From Stenotrophomonas sp. SAU14A_NAIMI4_8 (GTDB taxonomy: Bacteria; Pseudomonadota; Gammaproteobacteria; Xanthomonadales; Xanthomonadaceae), in NCBI RefSeq assembly GCF_003086695.1, contig NZ_CP025999.1, forward strand, positions 2,149,680 to 2,213,679: a DNA stretch of 64,000 nucleotides, written 5' to 3'. Every line of letters begins with the position of its first letter. Positions within the stretch are counted from its first letter, which is position 1. Made by a program: the position numbers and the translations under genes. The notes under the pieces were generated by a model. That model searched no databases. It worked only from the letters and a program-made list of their open reading frames with translations, and was not told where the DNA came from. Of the stretch, positions 1 to 6,892 are shown piece by piece.

Positions 1-51
1 GAGCAAGCTCGACGCTACAAAAGCCGGACGTCGAGCACGCTCGACGCTGCA
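1..51 (-). repeat. Degenerate SMAG-type GTAG palindromes at the window edge
   Basis: The first 18 bases end in the inverted GTAG signature (CTAC) after a GAGC/GCTC palindrome. A second, decayed copy around 31-51 ends in GCTGC instead of GCTAC. Both resemble the TCGAGC class of Stenotrophomonas SMAG repeats seen intact elsewhere in the window. The left end of the first copy is cut by the window boundary. Confidence 0.6.
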
Positions 52-60
52 GAGGTGGGC

Positions 61-76
61 TGGCACAGCGCTTGCA
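61..76 (+). promoter_or_regulatory. Sigma-54 (RpoN) promoter of flgA
   Basis: The sequence TGGCAC-N5-TTGCAT has GG at 62-63 and GC at 74-75, exactly ten bases apart, the invariant -24/-12 geometry of RpoN promoters. It lies 39 bases before the flgA start. In xanthomonads and other polar flagellates the early flagellar genes are transcribed by RpoN with FleQ, so context and motif agree. No FleQ site was identified. Confidence 0.8.
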
Positions 77-114
77 TCCTTCCGGGCCAGGTCCCAGCGA
101 ACCCAGGAGGCGCC

Positions 115-771
115 ATGTGCCGGATGACATTACTAGTAGCCGCCGCGCTCGCGATGGCCGCGCCGTGGGCGCAGGCCGCGCAGTGGCAGCCGGTGGCCAG
201 CATTCGTGCCGCAGCGCTGTCCACCCTGGCGGCCGGCAGCGAAGGCGAGGCCATCGTGGCCGATGCGCTGCGCCTGCCGCAGTGTGGCAAGCCGCTGGCG
301 GTGCAGCCCACCGCCAACACCACTGTCGAGGTCAGTTGCCCCGATGCGGGCGGCTGGCGCCTGTTCGTGCCGGTGAAGGTACGGCACAACCAGACCGTGC
401 TGGTGCTGACCCGTGGCATCGCCACTGGAGAAACCATCAGCGCGGCCGATATCAGCACTGCCCAGCGTGACGCCGCCCGTATTGCCGGCGCCGTGCTGGC
501 CGACCCGGCCGCGGCGGTGGGGCGCATTGCGCGCCGTCCGCTGGCGGCCGGCAGCCTGTTGTCGGGCAATGATCTTCTGGCACAGCGTCTCATCAAGCGC
601 GGAGACAATGTGGCCTTGGTCGCCCGCACCGGCGCCGTGGAAGTACGTATTGCCGGCCGCGCCCTGGGCGATGCCGGGCACAACGACCGCGTTTCGGTCG
701 AAAACCTGTCCACCCGCCGCATCGTGCAGGGCGTGGTGGATGCGGCCGGTGACGTAATCGTGGCGCGTTGA
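115..771 (+). CDS. flgA: FlgA, flagellar basal-body P-ring assembly chaperone
   Basis: This is a periplasmic chaperone needed to assemble FlgI into the flagellar P ring. The 218-residue product starts with a signal peptide ending near AQA. An AF/SAF-like C-terminal domain follows, with typical segments such as LTRGIATGETISAADI, GRIARRPLAAGSLL and LIKRGDNVALVARTG. The ATG at 115 is preferred over the in-frame GTG at 55 because AGGAGG lies four bases before it and the signal peptide begins there; the GTG at 55 lies upstream of the sigma-54 promoter. flgM and flgN follow. The rest of the rod and hook operon (flgB onward) would be expected to the left, outside the window. Confidence 0.93.
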   Translation: MCRMTLLVAAALAMAAPWAQAAQWQPVASIRAAALSTLAAGSEGEAIVADALRLPQCGKPLAVQPTANTTVEVSCPDAGGWRLFVPVKVRHNQTVLVLTRGIATGETISAADISTAQRDAARIAGAVLADPAAAVGRIARRPLAAGSLLSGNDLLAQRLIKRGDNVALVARTGAVEVRIAGRALGDAGHNDRVSVENLSTRRIVQGVVDAAGDVIVAR

Positions 772-789
772 AAAAGTTTGGAAAATCCC

Positions 790-816
790 TAAAGATCACG
801 GCCCAGCGGCCGTTAT
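790..816 (+). promoter_or_regulatory. Sigma-28 (FliA) promoter of flgM
   Basis: TAAA at 790-793, then 15 bases, then GCCGTTAT at 809-816, agrees with the FliA consensus TAAA-N15-GCCGATAA at all but the last two variable positions. The expected start of transcription is about 825, some 20 bases before flgM. Transcription of the anti-sigma gene by its own sigma factor is the classic feedback arrangement. Confidence 0.75.
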
Positions 817-846
817 CCCTTGTGTACGGCAACTCCAGGACACCCC

Positions 847-1152
847 ATGAGCCAGAAAATCGACGGCAATCTGCAGATCCCGCAGGCCCTGCGCGGCGTG
901 ACGACCCCGGCCATCAAGCCCGGCGTCAGCAGCGATTCGGCTGCCCGCCCGGTGGAAGCAGCTGACAGCCTGCGCCTGACCGGCGAAGCCACCAACCTGC
1001 AGGCCATCGAACGCGACCTGAGCACCGCCCCGGCGATCGACGCCCAGCGCGTGGCCGCAGTGCGCGAATCGCTGCAGAACGGCACCTACAAGATCAATCC
1101 GGACGCGATTGCTTCGCGCATGCTCGAGCTGGACCAGCAGCTGCAGGGATGA
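847..1152 (+). CDS. flgM: FlgM, anti-sigma-28 factor
   Basis: The product is a 101-residue negative regulator that binds FliA (sigma-28) and is exported through the completed hook-basal body to release late flagellar gene expression. It is small and hydrophilic. Its C-terminal half (DAQRVAAVRESLQNGTYKIN, then DAIASRMLEL) is the FlgM sigma-binding helix pattern, with the typical VxxxRxxxxxGTYxI core. The start at 847 gives the usual MSQKI-type beginning and lies just after a sigma-28 promoter. The gene overlaps flgN by the four bases ATGA, so the two are translationally coupled. Confidence 0.92.
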   Translation: MSQKIDGNLQIPQALRGVTTPAIKPGVSSDSAARPVEAADSLRLTGEATNLQAIERDLSTAPAIDAQRVAAVRESLQNGTYKINPDAIASRMLELDQQLQG

Positions 1153-1487
1153 GCGCGGCCATGAGCGAGCCGCTGCAGCGCCTTGCCGAGGCCCTGGACG
1201 TTGAACGCCAGGCCTTGGTCGAGCACGACGTGCATGCGTTGATCCGCGCCACCGGGGCCAAGCTGGAAGCGCTGCGTGCGCTGGAAGGCACGCCGCCGGT
1301 CGGGCAGGGCGAACAGCTGCAGGAACTGGCCGAGCGCAACCGCGCCAACGGCGTGCTGCTGTCGCGCCGCCGCCGCGAGGTCAACTGGGCGCTGCGCCAG
1401 CTCGGCCGCACCGAAGACGCCTCGGCTTACGACGCCAAGGGCCAGTCGCACACCGTCACTGCGCGTCGGCCGCTGGCCGTCGCCTGA
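1149..1487 (+). CDS. flgN: FlgN-type flagellar export chaperone
   Basis: This 112-residue protein is predicted to be alpha-helical and is in the size range of FlgN, the cytoplasmic chaperone for the hook-filament junction proteins FlgK and FlgL. Sequence identity of FlgN proteins is low, so the call rests on position directly after flgM, length, and helical heptad character (LQRLAEALDVERQALVEHDV at the start, LAERNRANGVLLSRRRREV later). Its ATG overlaps the flgM stop codon. Confidence 0.82.
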   Translation: MSAAMSEPLQRLAEALDVERQALVEHDVHALIRATGAKLEALRALEGTPPVGQGEQLQELAERNRANGVLLSRRRREVNWALRQLGRTEDASAYDAKGQSHTVTARRPLAVA

Positions 1488-1579
1488 TTCCCCGGCGGCC
1501 ACTGGCCGCCACCGGGCGGGCTGTGACCCGCAGCCGGAGCGCGTATATTGGGCGCCTGTTCGCAAGCCCCCGAGTCGAC

Positions 1580-2797
1580 GTGTCCGCCGCCAACGCCCTG
1601 GTTACCGCCCCCCTTCCTTCCCAGCCCGTGCTGCAGGCCCTGTTGGAACGCCTGCGCGAAGGGCTGTTGCTGTTCACCGCAGACGGGCAGGTGGCATTGG
1701 CCAATCCGGCCGCCCAGCACCTGCTGGGCAACGCCGACAGTGCGGCCGCACCGGCCCAGCGCCTGCGCGAACTGCTGCCGCCTGATGCCCTTGAACAGGC
1801 CCGGCAGCAGGGTGCCTGGAGTGGCAGCCTGCCGCTGGGCGAGGGCGTGGTCATCGCCCATCTGTACCACCATGGCGAGGGCGGCCAGAGCCACTACCTG
1901 GCGCTGTTCCAGCGCATTGAAGGGCAGGAAGACTACGAACGCGAGCTGCAGCAGCGCCATGCCGAACTGCGCCAGGCGTACCTGCGTCTGAACGGCACCC
2001 AGGAAAAGCTGCTGCAGTCGGAAAAGATGGCTTCCATCGGCCAGCTGGCCGCTGGTGTGGCGCACGAGATCAACAATCCCATCGGTTACGTGCACTCCAA
2101 CCTGGGCAGCCTGCAGGAATACCTGCGCAGTCTGTTCACGGTGATCGAAGCCTACGAACGCGCCCTGCGTGCGCCCGATCCGAAGGCGCTGATTCCGGAA
2201 ATCGACGATATCCGTGACCGCCTGGACATCGATTTCATCAGCCGGGATCTGCCGCAGCTGATGGCCGAATCACGCGAAGGCATCGAGCGGGTGACCCGCA
2301 TCGTGCGCGACCTGAAGGACTTTTCGTACTCCGGCCGCGACGAGTCGTGGAAGCTGGTGGACCTGCATGCCGGCCTTGAATCGACCATCAACATCATCTG
2401 GAACGAGCTCAAGTACAAGGTCACCCTGGAACGCCAGTTCGGCCAGTTGCCGCTGGTGGAATGCCTGCCGTCGGAACTGAACCAGGTGTACATGAACCTG
2501 CTGCTCAACGCAGGCCATGCCATTGCCGAGCGCGGCACCATCACCGTGCGCACCGGCGTGGATGGCGAGACCGTGTGGGTGGAGTTTGAAGACACCGGCG
2601 GAGGCATCTCGCCGGAACTGCGCCAGCGCATCTTCGATCCGTTCTTCACCACCAAGCCGGTGGGCAGTGGCACCGGGCTGGGCCTGTCGATTTCCTACAG
2701 CATCATCAACAAGCACCACGGCCGCATCGATCTGGACAGCACCCCGGGCGTGGGCTCGCGCTTCCGCGTGGTGCTGCCGATCAAGCAGCCGCGCTGA
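1580..2797 (+). CDS. PAS-domain sensor histidine kinase
   Basis: This is a soluble two-component sensor of about 405 residues. It has an N-terminal PAS-like domain (roughly 20-120), a short coiled coil, and a HisKA domain with the H-box KMASIGQLAAGVAHEINNP. The HATPase domain has an N-box (LNQVYMNLLLNAGHAI), G1 (FEDTGGGIS) and G2 (GSGTGLGLS). No transmembrane segment is visible. The GTG at 1580 is chosen over the GTG at 1523 because a TATATT -10-like sequence at about 1544 would leave the upstream start outside the transcript; this choice is uncertain. The gene follows flgN and converges on the GGDEF-EAL-REC gene. Its partner regulator is not evident; the REC domain opposite is a candidate. 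Confidence 0.85.
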   Translation: MSAANALVTAPLPSQPVLQALLERLREGLLLFTADGQVALANPAAQHLLGNADSAAAPAQRLRELLPPDALEQARQQGAWSGSLPLGEGVVIAHLYHHGEGGQSHYLALFQRIEGQEDYERELQQRHAELRQAYLRLNGTQEKLLQSEKMASIGQLAAGVAHEINNPIGYVHSNLGSLQEYLRSLFTVIEAYERALRAPDPKALIPEIDDIRDRLDIDFISRDLPQLMAESREGIERVTRIVRDLKDFSYSGRDESWKLVDLHAGLESTINIIWNELKYKVTLERQFGQLPLVECLPSELNQVYMNLLLNAGHAIAERGTITVRTGVDGETVWVEFEDTGGGISPELRQRIFDPFFTTKPVGSGTGLGLSISYSIINKHHGRIDLDSTPGVGSRFRVVLPIKQPR

Positions 2798-2812
2798 CCT
2801 TCGACCGCCCTT

Positions 2813-2871
2813 CGCCGGGCATGGCCCGGCGCTACCCACGTGTTCCGGTAGCGCCGGGCCGTGCCCGGCGG
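2813..2871. repeat. Inverted pair of SMAG palindromes (GTAGCGCCGGGC class)
   Basis: One copy in reverse (2813-2835) and one forward (2848-2871) face each other with a 12-base gap, between the converging ends of the kinase and the GGDEF-EAL-REC gene. Each monomer is GTAG plus a CGCCGGGC/GCCCGGCG hairpin. Transcribed from either side, the pair could fold into one long stem and may limit read-through. Confidence 0.85.
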
Positions 2872-2877
2872 CCGTAA

Positions 2878-4653
2878 TCAACGCAACGGCGAACGATCCT
2901 CGCCACCTTCCAGCGGCTCGGCCAGCGCCGGGCCTGCATTGCTGCGGCGCTGCTCTTCGTACGTGCGGAACGCCTGGTGGATGTGCTTGCGCAGCTCATC
3001 ATCGTTCCACGGCTTGGTCAGGAAGCGATAGATCGCACCGCGGTTGATCGCATCGGTCACCGTGTTCAGATCGGTGTAGCCGGACAGCACCAGCCGGATC
3101 GTGTCCGGGTACAGCATCTTCACTCGGCCCAGGAATTCGGTGCCGCTCATGTCGCTCATGCGCTGGTCGGACAGGATCACCTGCACGTCGTTGATCGCCA
3201 GCAGATCGAAGGCGTCGCGCACGTTGCCGGCGGCCAGGATGCGGTAGCCATCGCGGCGGAACAGGCGCACCAGCGAACGCAGCACGTTTTCCTCGTCATC
3301 CAGCAGCAGCAGGGTGCGGTCGGGGCGCGTTTCGGCGAAGGCTTCCGGGCGCAGGTAGCGGCGGCGCAGGGTCATGCCGGCGGCATCGGCCGACATCGGC
3401 TCGCCGAACAGATAGCCCTGGAACACATCGCAGTCGTTGCGGCGCAGGAAGCCCAGCTGGGCCTGTGATTCCACGCCGTTGGCAATGACCGTCATGCCCA
3501 GCTGGTGGCCCATGGCGATGATCGCGCGGGCAATGGCCGCCTCGCGGTTACCGGCCGGGGCGCTCTTGATGAAGCTGCGGTCGATCTTCAGCTTGTCCAC
3601 CGGGTAGCGAACCAGCGCGCTCAGGCTGGAATCGCCGGTGCCGAAGTTGTCCAGGCTCAGGCTGATGCCTTCATTGCGCAGGTTGGCCAAGGTTTCGTGC
3701 ACGAAATTGACGTTGTTGGTCAGCGCGCTTTCGTTGATCTCCAGTGTCAGCATGTGCGCCGGCACGCCGGCGGCCTGCATCAACGACATCACCTCGGCGA
3801 AGAAGTTCGGGCGCAGCAGCTGCAGGGTGGACACGTTCACCGCAATGGTGAAATCGTCAAAGCCCTGGTCGCGCCACAGGCGCGCCTGCTTGAGTGCGCC
3901 TTCCAGCACCCAGGTGCCGATCTGCACGATGATGCCCAGCCGCTCGGCGGTGCGCATGAAGCGTTCCGGTACCAGCATGCCCAGGGTGGGCGACTGCCAG
4001 CGCAACAGCGCTTCCATGCCCACCACGTGGCCATCGCGTGCGCTCACCAGCGGCTGGTAGCGCAGCTTCAGTTCGCCATTGGGAATGGCATCGACGATCT
4101 GCCGGGCAATGATGCTTTCACTGTGCGCGCTGGGCGGGGTGTCCACTGCGTGGATGCGCACCGCGTTGCCGCCTTCGCGGGCCGCCTGGTAGAGCGCATC
4201 CTCAGCGTGGTCCAGCAGCCGCGACGCACTGCTGGCATGTTCCGGGCACAGGCTCACGCCCAGCTTGCCGGTCATGAACAGGGTGTACGGCAGCACGGAG
4301 AGCGGCAGCTCCATCTGCTGGCGGATCTCTTCGGCAAAGTCTTCTGGCAACGGCAGGTCGGCGGTGCGCGGTACGGCAATCAGGAACTCATCGCTGCCGT
4401 GCCGCCACAGCTTGCCACGCCCGCGCAGGTACGACTGCAGCCGCTGGGCCACCAGCACCAGCGCCTGATCGCCCACTTCGGCGCTCATGTTCTCGTTCAC
4501 CGAAGCGAAGTGGTCGATGTCCACGTGCATCAGCATCAGCGGGGTGCCGCCAGAGGCCGCCTCGGCCACCATGGCCTGCAGTTCGGGGTTGCCGGCGCCC
4601 AGCCGGTCGGGGGCGTCGTCAATGCTGACCGGGGGCAGGTTGGGGTTCCACAT
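2878..4653 (-). CDS. GGDEF-EAL-REC response regulator with degenerate c-di-GMP sites
   Basis: The 591-residue protein has an unusual domain order: GGDEF-like (about 20-165), EAL (about 180-430), and a C-terminal receiver (about 445-570). The GGDEF motif is changed to GSDEF. In the EAL domain EALLRW, VNVS, the two glutamates of LEINES, and KID are kept, but DDFGTG has become DNFGTG and AEGVE has become ANGVE. Two metal-binding acidic residues known from catalytic EAL proteins are therefore Asn. The receiver keeps the phospho-acceptor (VILSDQRM) and the lysine (TKPW). Phosphodiesterase activity is doubtful; a c-di-GMP-binding or scaffold role under phosphorylation is more likely. It starts three bases after the stop of the upstream membrane kinase, its likely partner. 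Confidence 0.85.
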   Translation of the reverse strand: MWNPNLPPVSIDDAPDRLGAGNPELQAMVAEAASGGTPLMLMHVDIDHFASVNENMSAEVGDQALVLVAQRLQSYLRGRGKLWRHGSDEFLIAVPRTADLPLPEDFAEEIRQQMELPLSVLPYTLFMTGKLGVSLCPEHASSASRLLDHAEDALYQAAREGGNAVRIHAVDTPPSAHSESIIARQIVDAIPNGELKLRYQPLVSARDGHVVGMEALLRWQSPTLGMLVPERFMRTAERLGIIVQIGTWVLEGALKQARLWRDQGFDDFTIAVNVSTLQLLRPNFFAEVMSLMQAAGVPAHMLTLEINESALTNNVNFVHETLANLRNEGISLSLDNFGTGDSSLSALVRYPVDKLKIDRSFIKSAPAGNREAAIARAIIAMGHQLGMTVIANGVESQAQLGFLRRNDCDVFQGYLFGEPMSADAAGMTLRRRYLRPEAFAETRPDRTLLLLDDEENVLRSLVRLFRRDGYRILAAGNVRDAFDLLAINDVQVILSDQRMSDMSGTEFLGRVKMLYPDTIRLVLSGYTDLNTVTDAINRGAIYRFLTKPWNDDELRKHIHQAFRTYEEQRRSNAGPALAEPLEGGEDRSPLR

Positions 4654-4656
4654 GGT

Positions 4657-6759
4657 TCAGTGTTCCGGAGACTCGACGGCCGCCGTCATGGCGGCCTGGT
4701 AAGGAAGGTGGACGTCGACCAGGGTGCCGGCGCCGTGCGCCGAAGCGATATGCACGTGGCCGCCCACGCTCTGCGCGCGCTCGCGCATCACGATCAGGCC
4801 CAGGCCGCGCGGACCATCGGGGTCGAAGCCCTCGCCATCATCGCGGATCTGCAGGTGCAGTCCGCGCTGGCCCAGGTCGCGCAGCTGCAGCTGCACCTGG
4901 CTGGCGCGCGCGTGGCGCAGGGCATTGGTCAGGCTTTCCTGCGCAATGCGGAAGCAGGCCTGTTCGATGCTGTTGTCCGGGCGGGTGGGCAGGGCGTCGA
5001 TGTCGGCCAGCAGCTCCACCGGCGACGAGCGGAACAGCACCCGCGCCTGCCAGCTCAGCGCGGCTTCCAGGCCCAGCGCATCCAGCTGTGGCGGGCGCAG
5101 CAGGGTGGAGATGTCGCGCAGCTTGGCCACGGTGGTGTCGGCCAGGCTGACGATCTGCGCAAGGTCCTCGCCGCGGCGGGCGGGGTCCTGTTCGTCCTGC
5201 GCGGCATAGGCCGACAGCTTCATGGCGGTGATCGCCTGGCCGATGTCATCGTGCAGGTCGCGCGAGATCGCCCGGCGCTCGTCTTCCTGCAGCGAGAACA
5301 GGCGCCCGGCCATGGCCTGCAGTTCGCGGTTGCTGTTTTCCAGCGCGCTGCGGGTGCGTTCGGCTTCACTCAGGTCACGCACGATCAGCAGCTTGCAGTC
5401 GCGGCCACCGTAGCGCACCTCACCCACCGCCAGGCCGGCATGGAAGTGGCGGCCGTCGGCGCGCTGCATGACCGCCACGCTGCTGTGGCCCGGGCTGTGC
5501 TGCGGCTGGCCGGCCCGCAACTGGGCGCGCACCCGCTGCAGATCGGCGCCGTTCACCAGCGCCGACAGCGGCTCGCCCAGCAGGGCATGGCTGCCATAGC
5601 CGAACAGCGCCGCGGCCCACGCATTGGCATACAGCACATGTTCTTCGGACAGGATCACCACGCCGTCGGGCAGCACCCGCACCAGCTCGCGGAACTGTTC
5701 TTCGCGCTCACGCAGCAGGCGCCGCGACTGCTCGCGCTCGGTCACGTCCTGCAGCGTACCCAGCACGCGTTCGCGGCCGGCTTCGTCGCGGCCACTGGTC
5801 GCGCGCAGGTGCACCATCAGGGCGCGCCCATCCATGGCCAGCAGCGGCAGCAGCACGTCCACCTGGACCGGTTCGCCAGCGCACAGGTCGGCCAACAGCT
5901 GCTCGGTCTGCGCGGCAGTGGCCGGGTCGGCCGGCACCAGCAGTTCGTCAAAGCGGTGCCAGCGCCGGGCCTCGGGCGGGCGCCGCCCCAGCAGATGGTA
6001 GACCTGGTTGGAATAGCGGCCCAGGCCGCTGGCGGGGTCCAGTTCCCAGGCACCGATGCGCGCCAGCTCGTGGGCCTCCTCCACCCGCGCCAGCGCCTGG
6101 TCACGGCGCAGCTGCGCCAGGTCTTCAGCGGTGCGATCAATGGCGATCAGCAGGCGGGCGTTGTGGCCGTCATAGTCGATGGCATTGGACCGCAGCTCCA
6201 TCTGCCGCAGGCTGCCATCACGCAGCTGCAGCTGCGCGCGCAGGATGCACAGCTGCTCGGGCGCTTCGCGGATCGCCTCCAGCTTGGTCTGCAGCGCCTG
6301 GTCCTGGCCGGGCGGCCACAGGATCTCGATGGTGCGGGCCAGCAGTTCCTCGCGCTCCCAGCCGAAGGCCAGGCATGCCGCGGGATTGGCATCGAGGATG
6401 GCCAGGCTGTCCAGGTCGTACACCAGGATCGGCCCGGGGTTGCCCTCGAACATCTGCCGCAGGCGGGTCTCGGACATCTGCAGCCGCGCATGGGTGGCCA
6501 GCACGTGCTCGGCCAGGGGTCGCAGCAGCAGGTAGAGCAGGCCCGCGCTGGCGAAGACGAAGAACGCGCCCTTCACGCTCTGCCAGAAGGCGGCCTGCTG
6601 CGGATCGAGCACGAACCCGTTCACCGCGCCGTCGGAGGCAATGATCCAGGCCAGGGCCATCATCAGATAGCTCAGCACCACCCGGCGGCGGTCGCGCCGC
6701 AACGACTGCGCCATCCGCAGGGCGGAATCTGGGTCGGTGCCGGTTGGGTCTGCGGGCAT
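4657..6759 (-). CDS. Membrane PAS-PAS-PAS sensor kinase, HisKA_3 (NarX/LiaS) type
   Basis: This sensor kinase has 700 residues. Two hydrophobic helices near residues 27-45 and 63-83 anchor it. At least three PAS-type modules follow (about 95-460; ANPAACLAFGW, RVLGTLQDVTEREQ, ANAWAAALFGYG). The transmitter is of the HisKA_3 class, with the phospho-acceptor in RRAISRDLHDDIGQAITA, followed by a HATPase (IAQESLTNALRHARAS, DDGEGFDP). HisKA_3 kinases normally pair with NarL/LuxR regulators, yet the next gene in the operon, three bases downstream, is the GGDEF-EAL-REC protein. A -10-like TAAGAT at about 6791-6796 on this strand may mark its promoter. The gene is divergent from the PAS-GGDEF-EAL gene. 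Confidence 0.88.
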   Translation of the reverse strand: MPADPTGTDPDSALRMAQSLRRDRRRVVLSYLMMALAWIIASDGAVNGFVLDPQQAAFWQSVKGAFFVFASAGLLYLLLRPLAEHVLATHARLQMSETRLRQMFEGNPGPILVYDLDSLAILDANPAACLAFGWEREELLARTIEILWPPGQDQALQTKLEAIREAPEQLCILRAQLQLRDGSLRQMELRSNAIDYDGHNARLLIAIDRTAEDLAQLRRDQALARVEEAHELARIGAWELDPASGLGRYSNQVYHLLGRRPPEARRWHRFDELLVPADPATAAQTEQLLADLCAGEPVQVDVLLPLLAMDGRALMVHLRATSGRDEAGRERVLGTLQDVTEREQSRRLLREREEQFRELVRVLPDGVVILSEEHVLYANAWAAALFGYGSHALLGEPLSALVNGADLQRVRAQLRAGQPQHSPGHSSVAVMQRADGRHFHAGLAVGEVRYGGRDCKLLIVRDLSEAERTRSALENSNRELQAMAGRLFSLQEDERRAISRDLHDDIGQAITAMKLSAYAAQDEQDPARRGEDLAQIVSLADTTVAKLRDISTLLRPPQLDALGLEAALSWQARVLFRSSPVELLADIDALPTRPDNSIEQACFRIAQESLTNALRHARASQVQLQLRDLGQRGLHLQIRDDGEGFDPDGPRGLGLIVMRERAQSVGGHVHIASAHGAGTLVDVHLPYQAAMTAAVESPEH

Positions 6760-6818
6760 GGACAGGGGCAGTAAGGAGGGGCGCCAGCCATCTTACCGCG
6801 CGGGTGTGCGATGGCCAC

Positions 6819-6845
6819 TCAATTATCCCTGCGGCGGGCCGTTAA
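6819..6845 (+). promoter_or_regulatory. Candidate sigma-28 (FliA) promoter of the PAS-GGDEF-EAL gene
   Basis: TCAA at 6819-6822, 15 bases, then GCCGTTAA at 6838-6845 matches the FliA consensus TAAA-N15-GCCGATAA at 10 of 12 positions. The predicted start is about 6853, 40 bases before the GTG start. This would place a c-di-GMP turnover enzyme in the late flagellar class. Confidence 0.6.
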
Positions 6846-6892
6846 GGACTGCATGCCCCGCTGTCGGGCGCGTCTTTCCGGAGCTAGATCGC

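Noticed and set aside
3505..6774. A 1089-codon open frame on the plus strand
   Set aside because: It is the antisense of two well-supported genes (GGDEF-EAL-REC and the membrane kinase). The composition (rich in His, Gln, Ala, Gly, Arg) is typical of shadow frames in high-GC DNA, and it has no domain.
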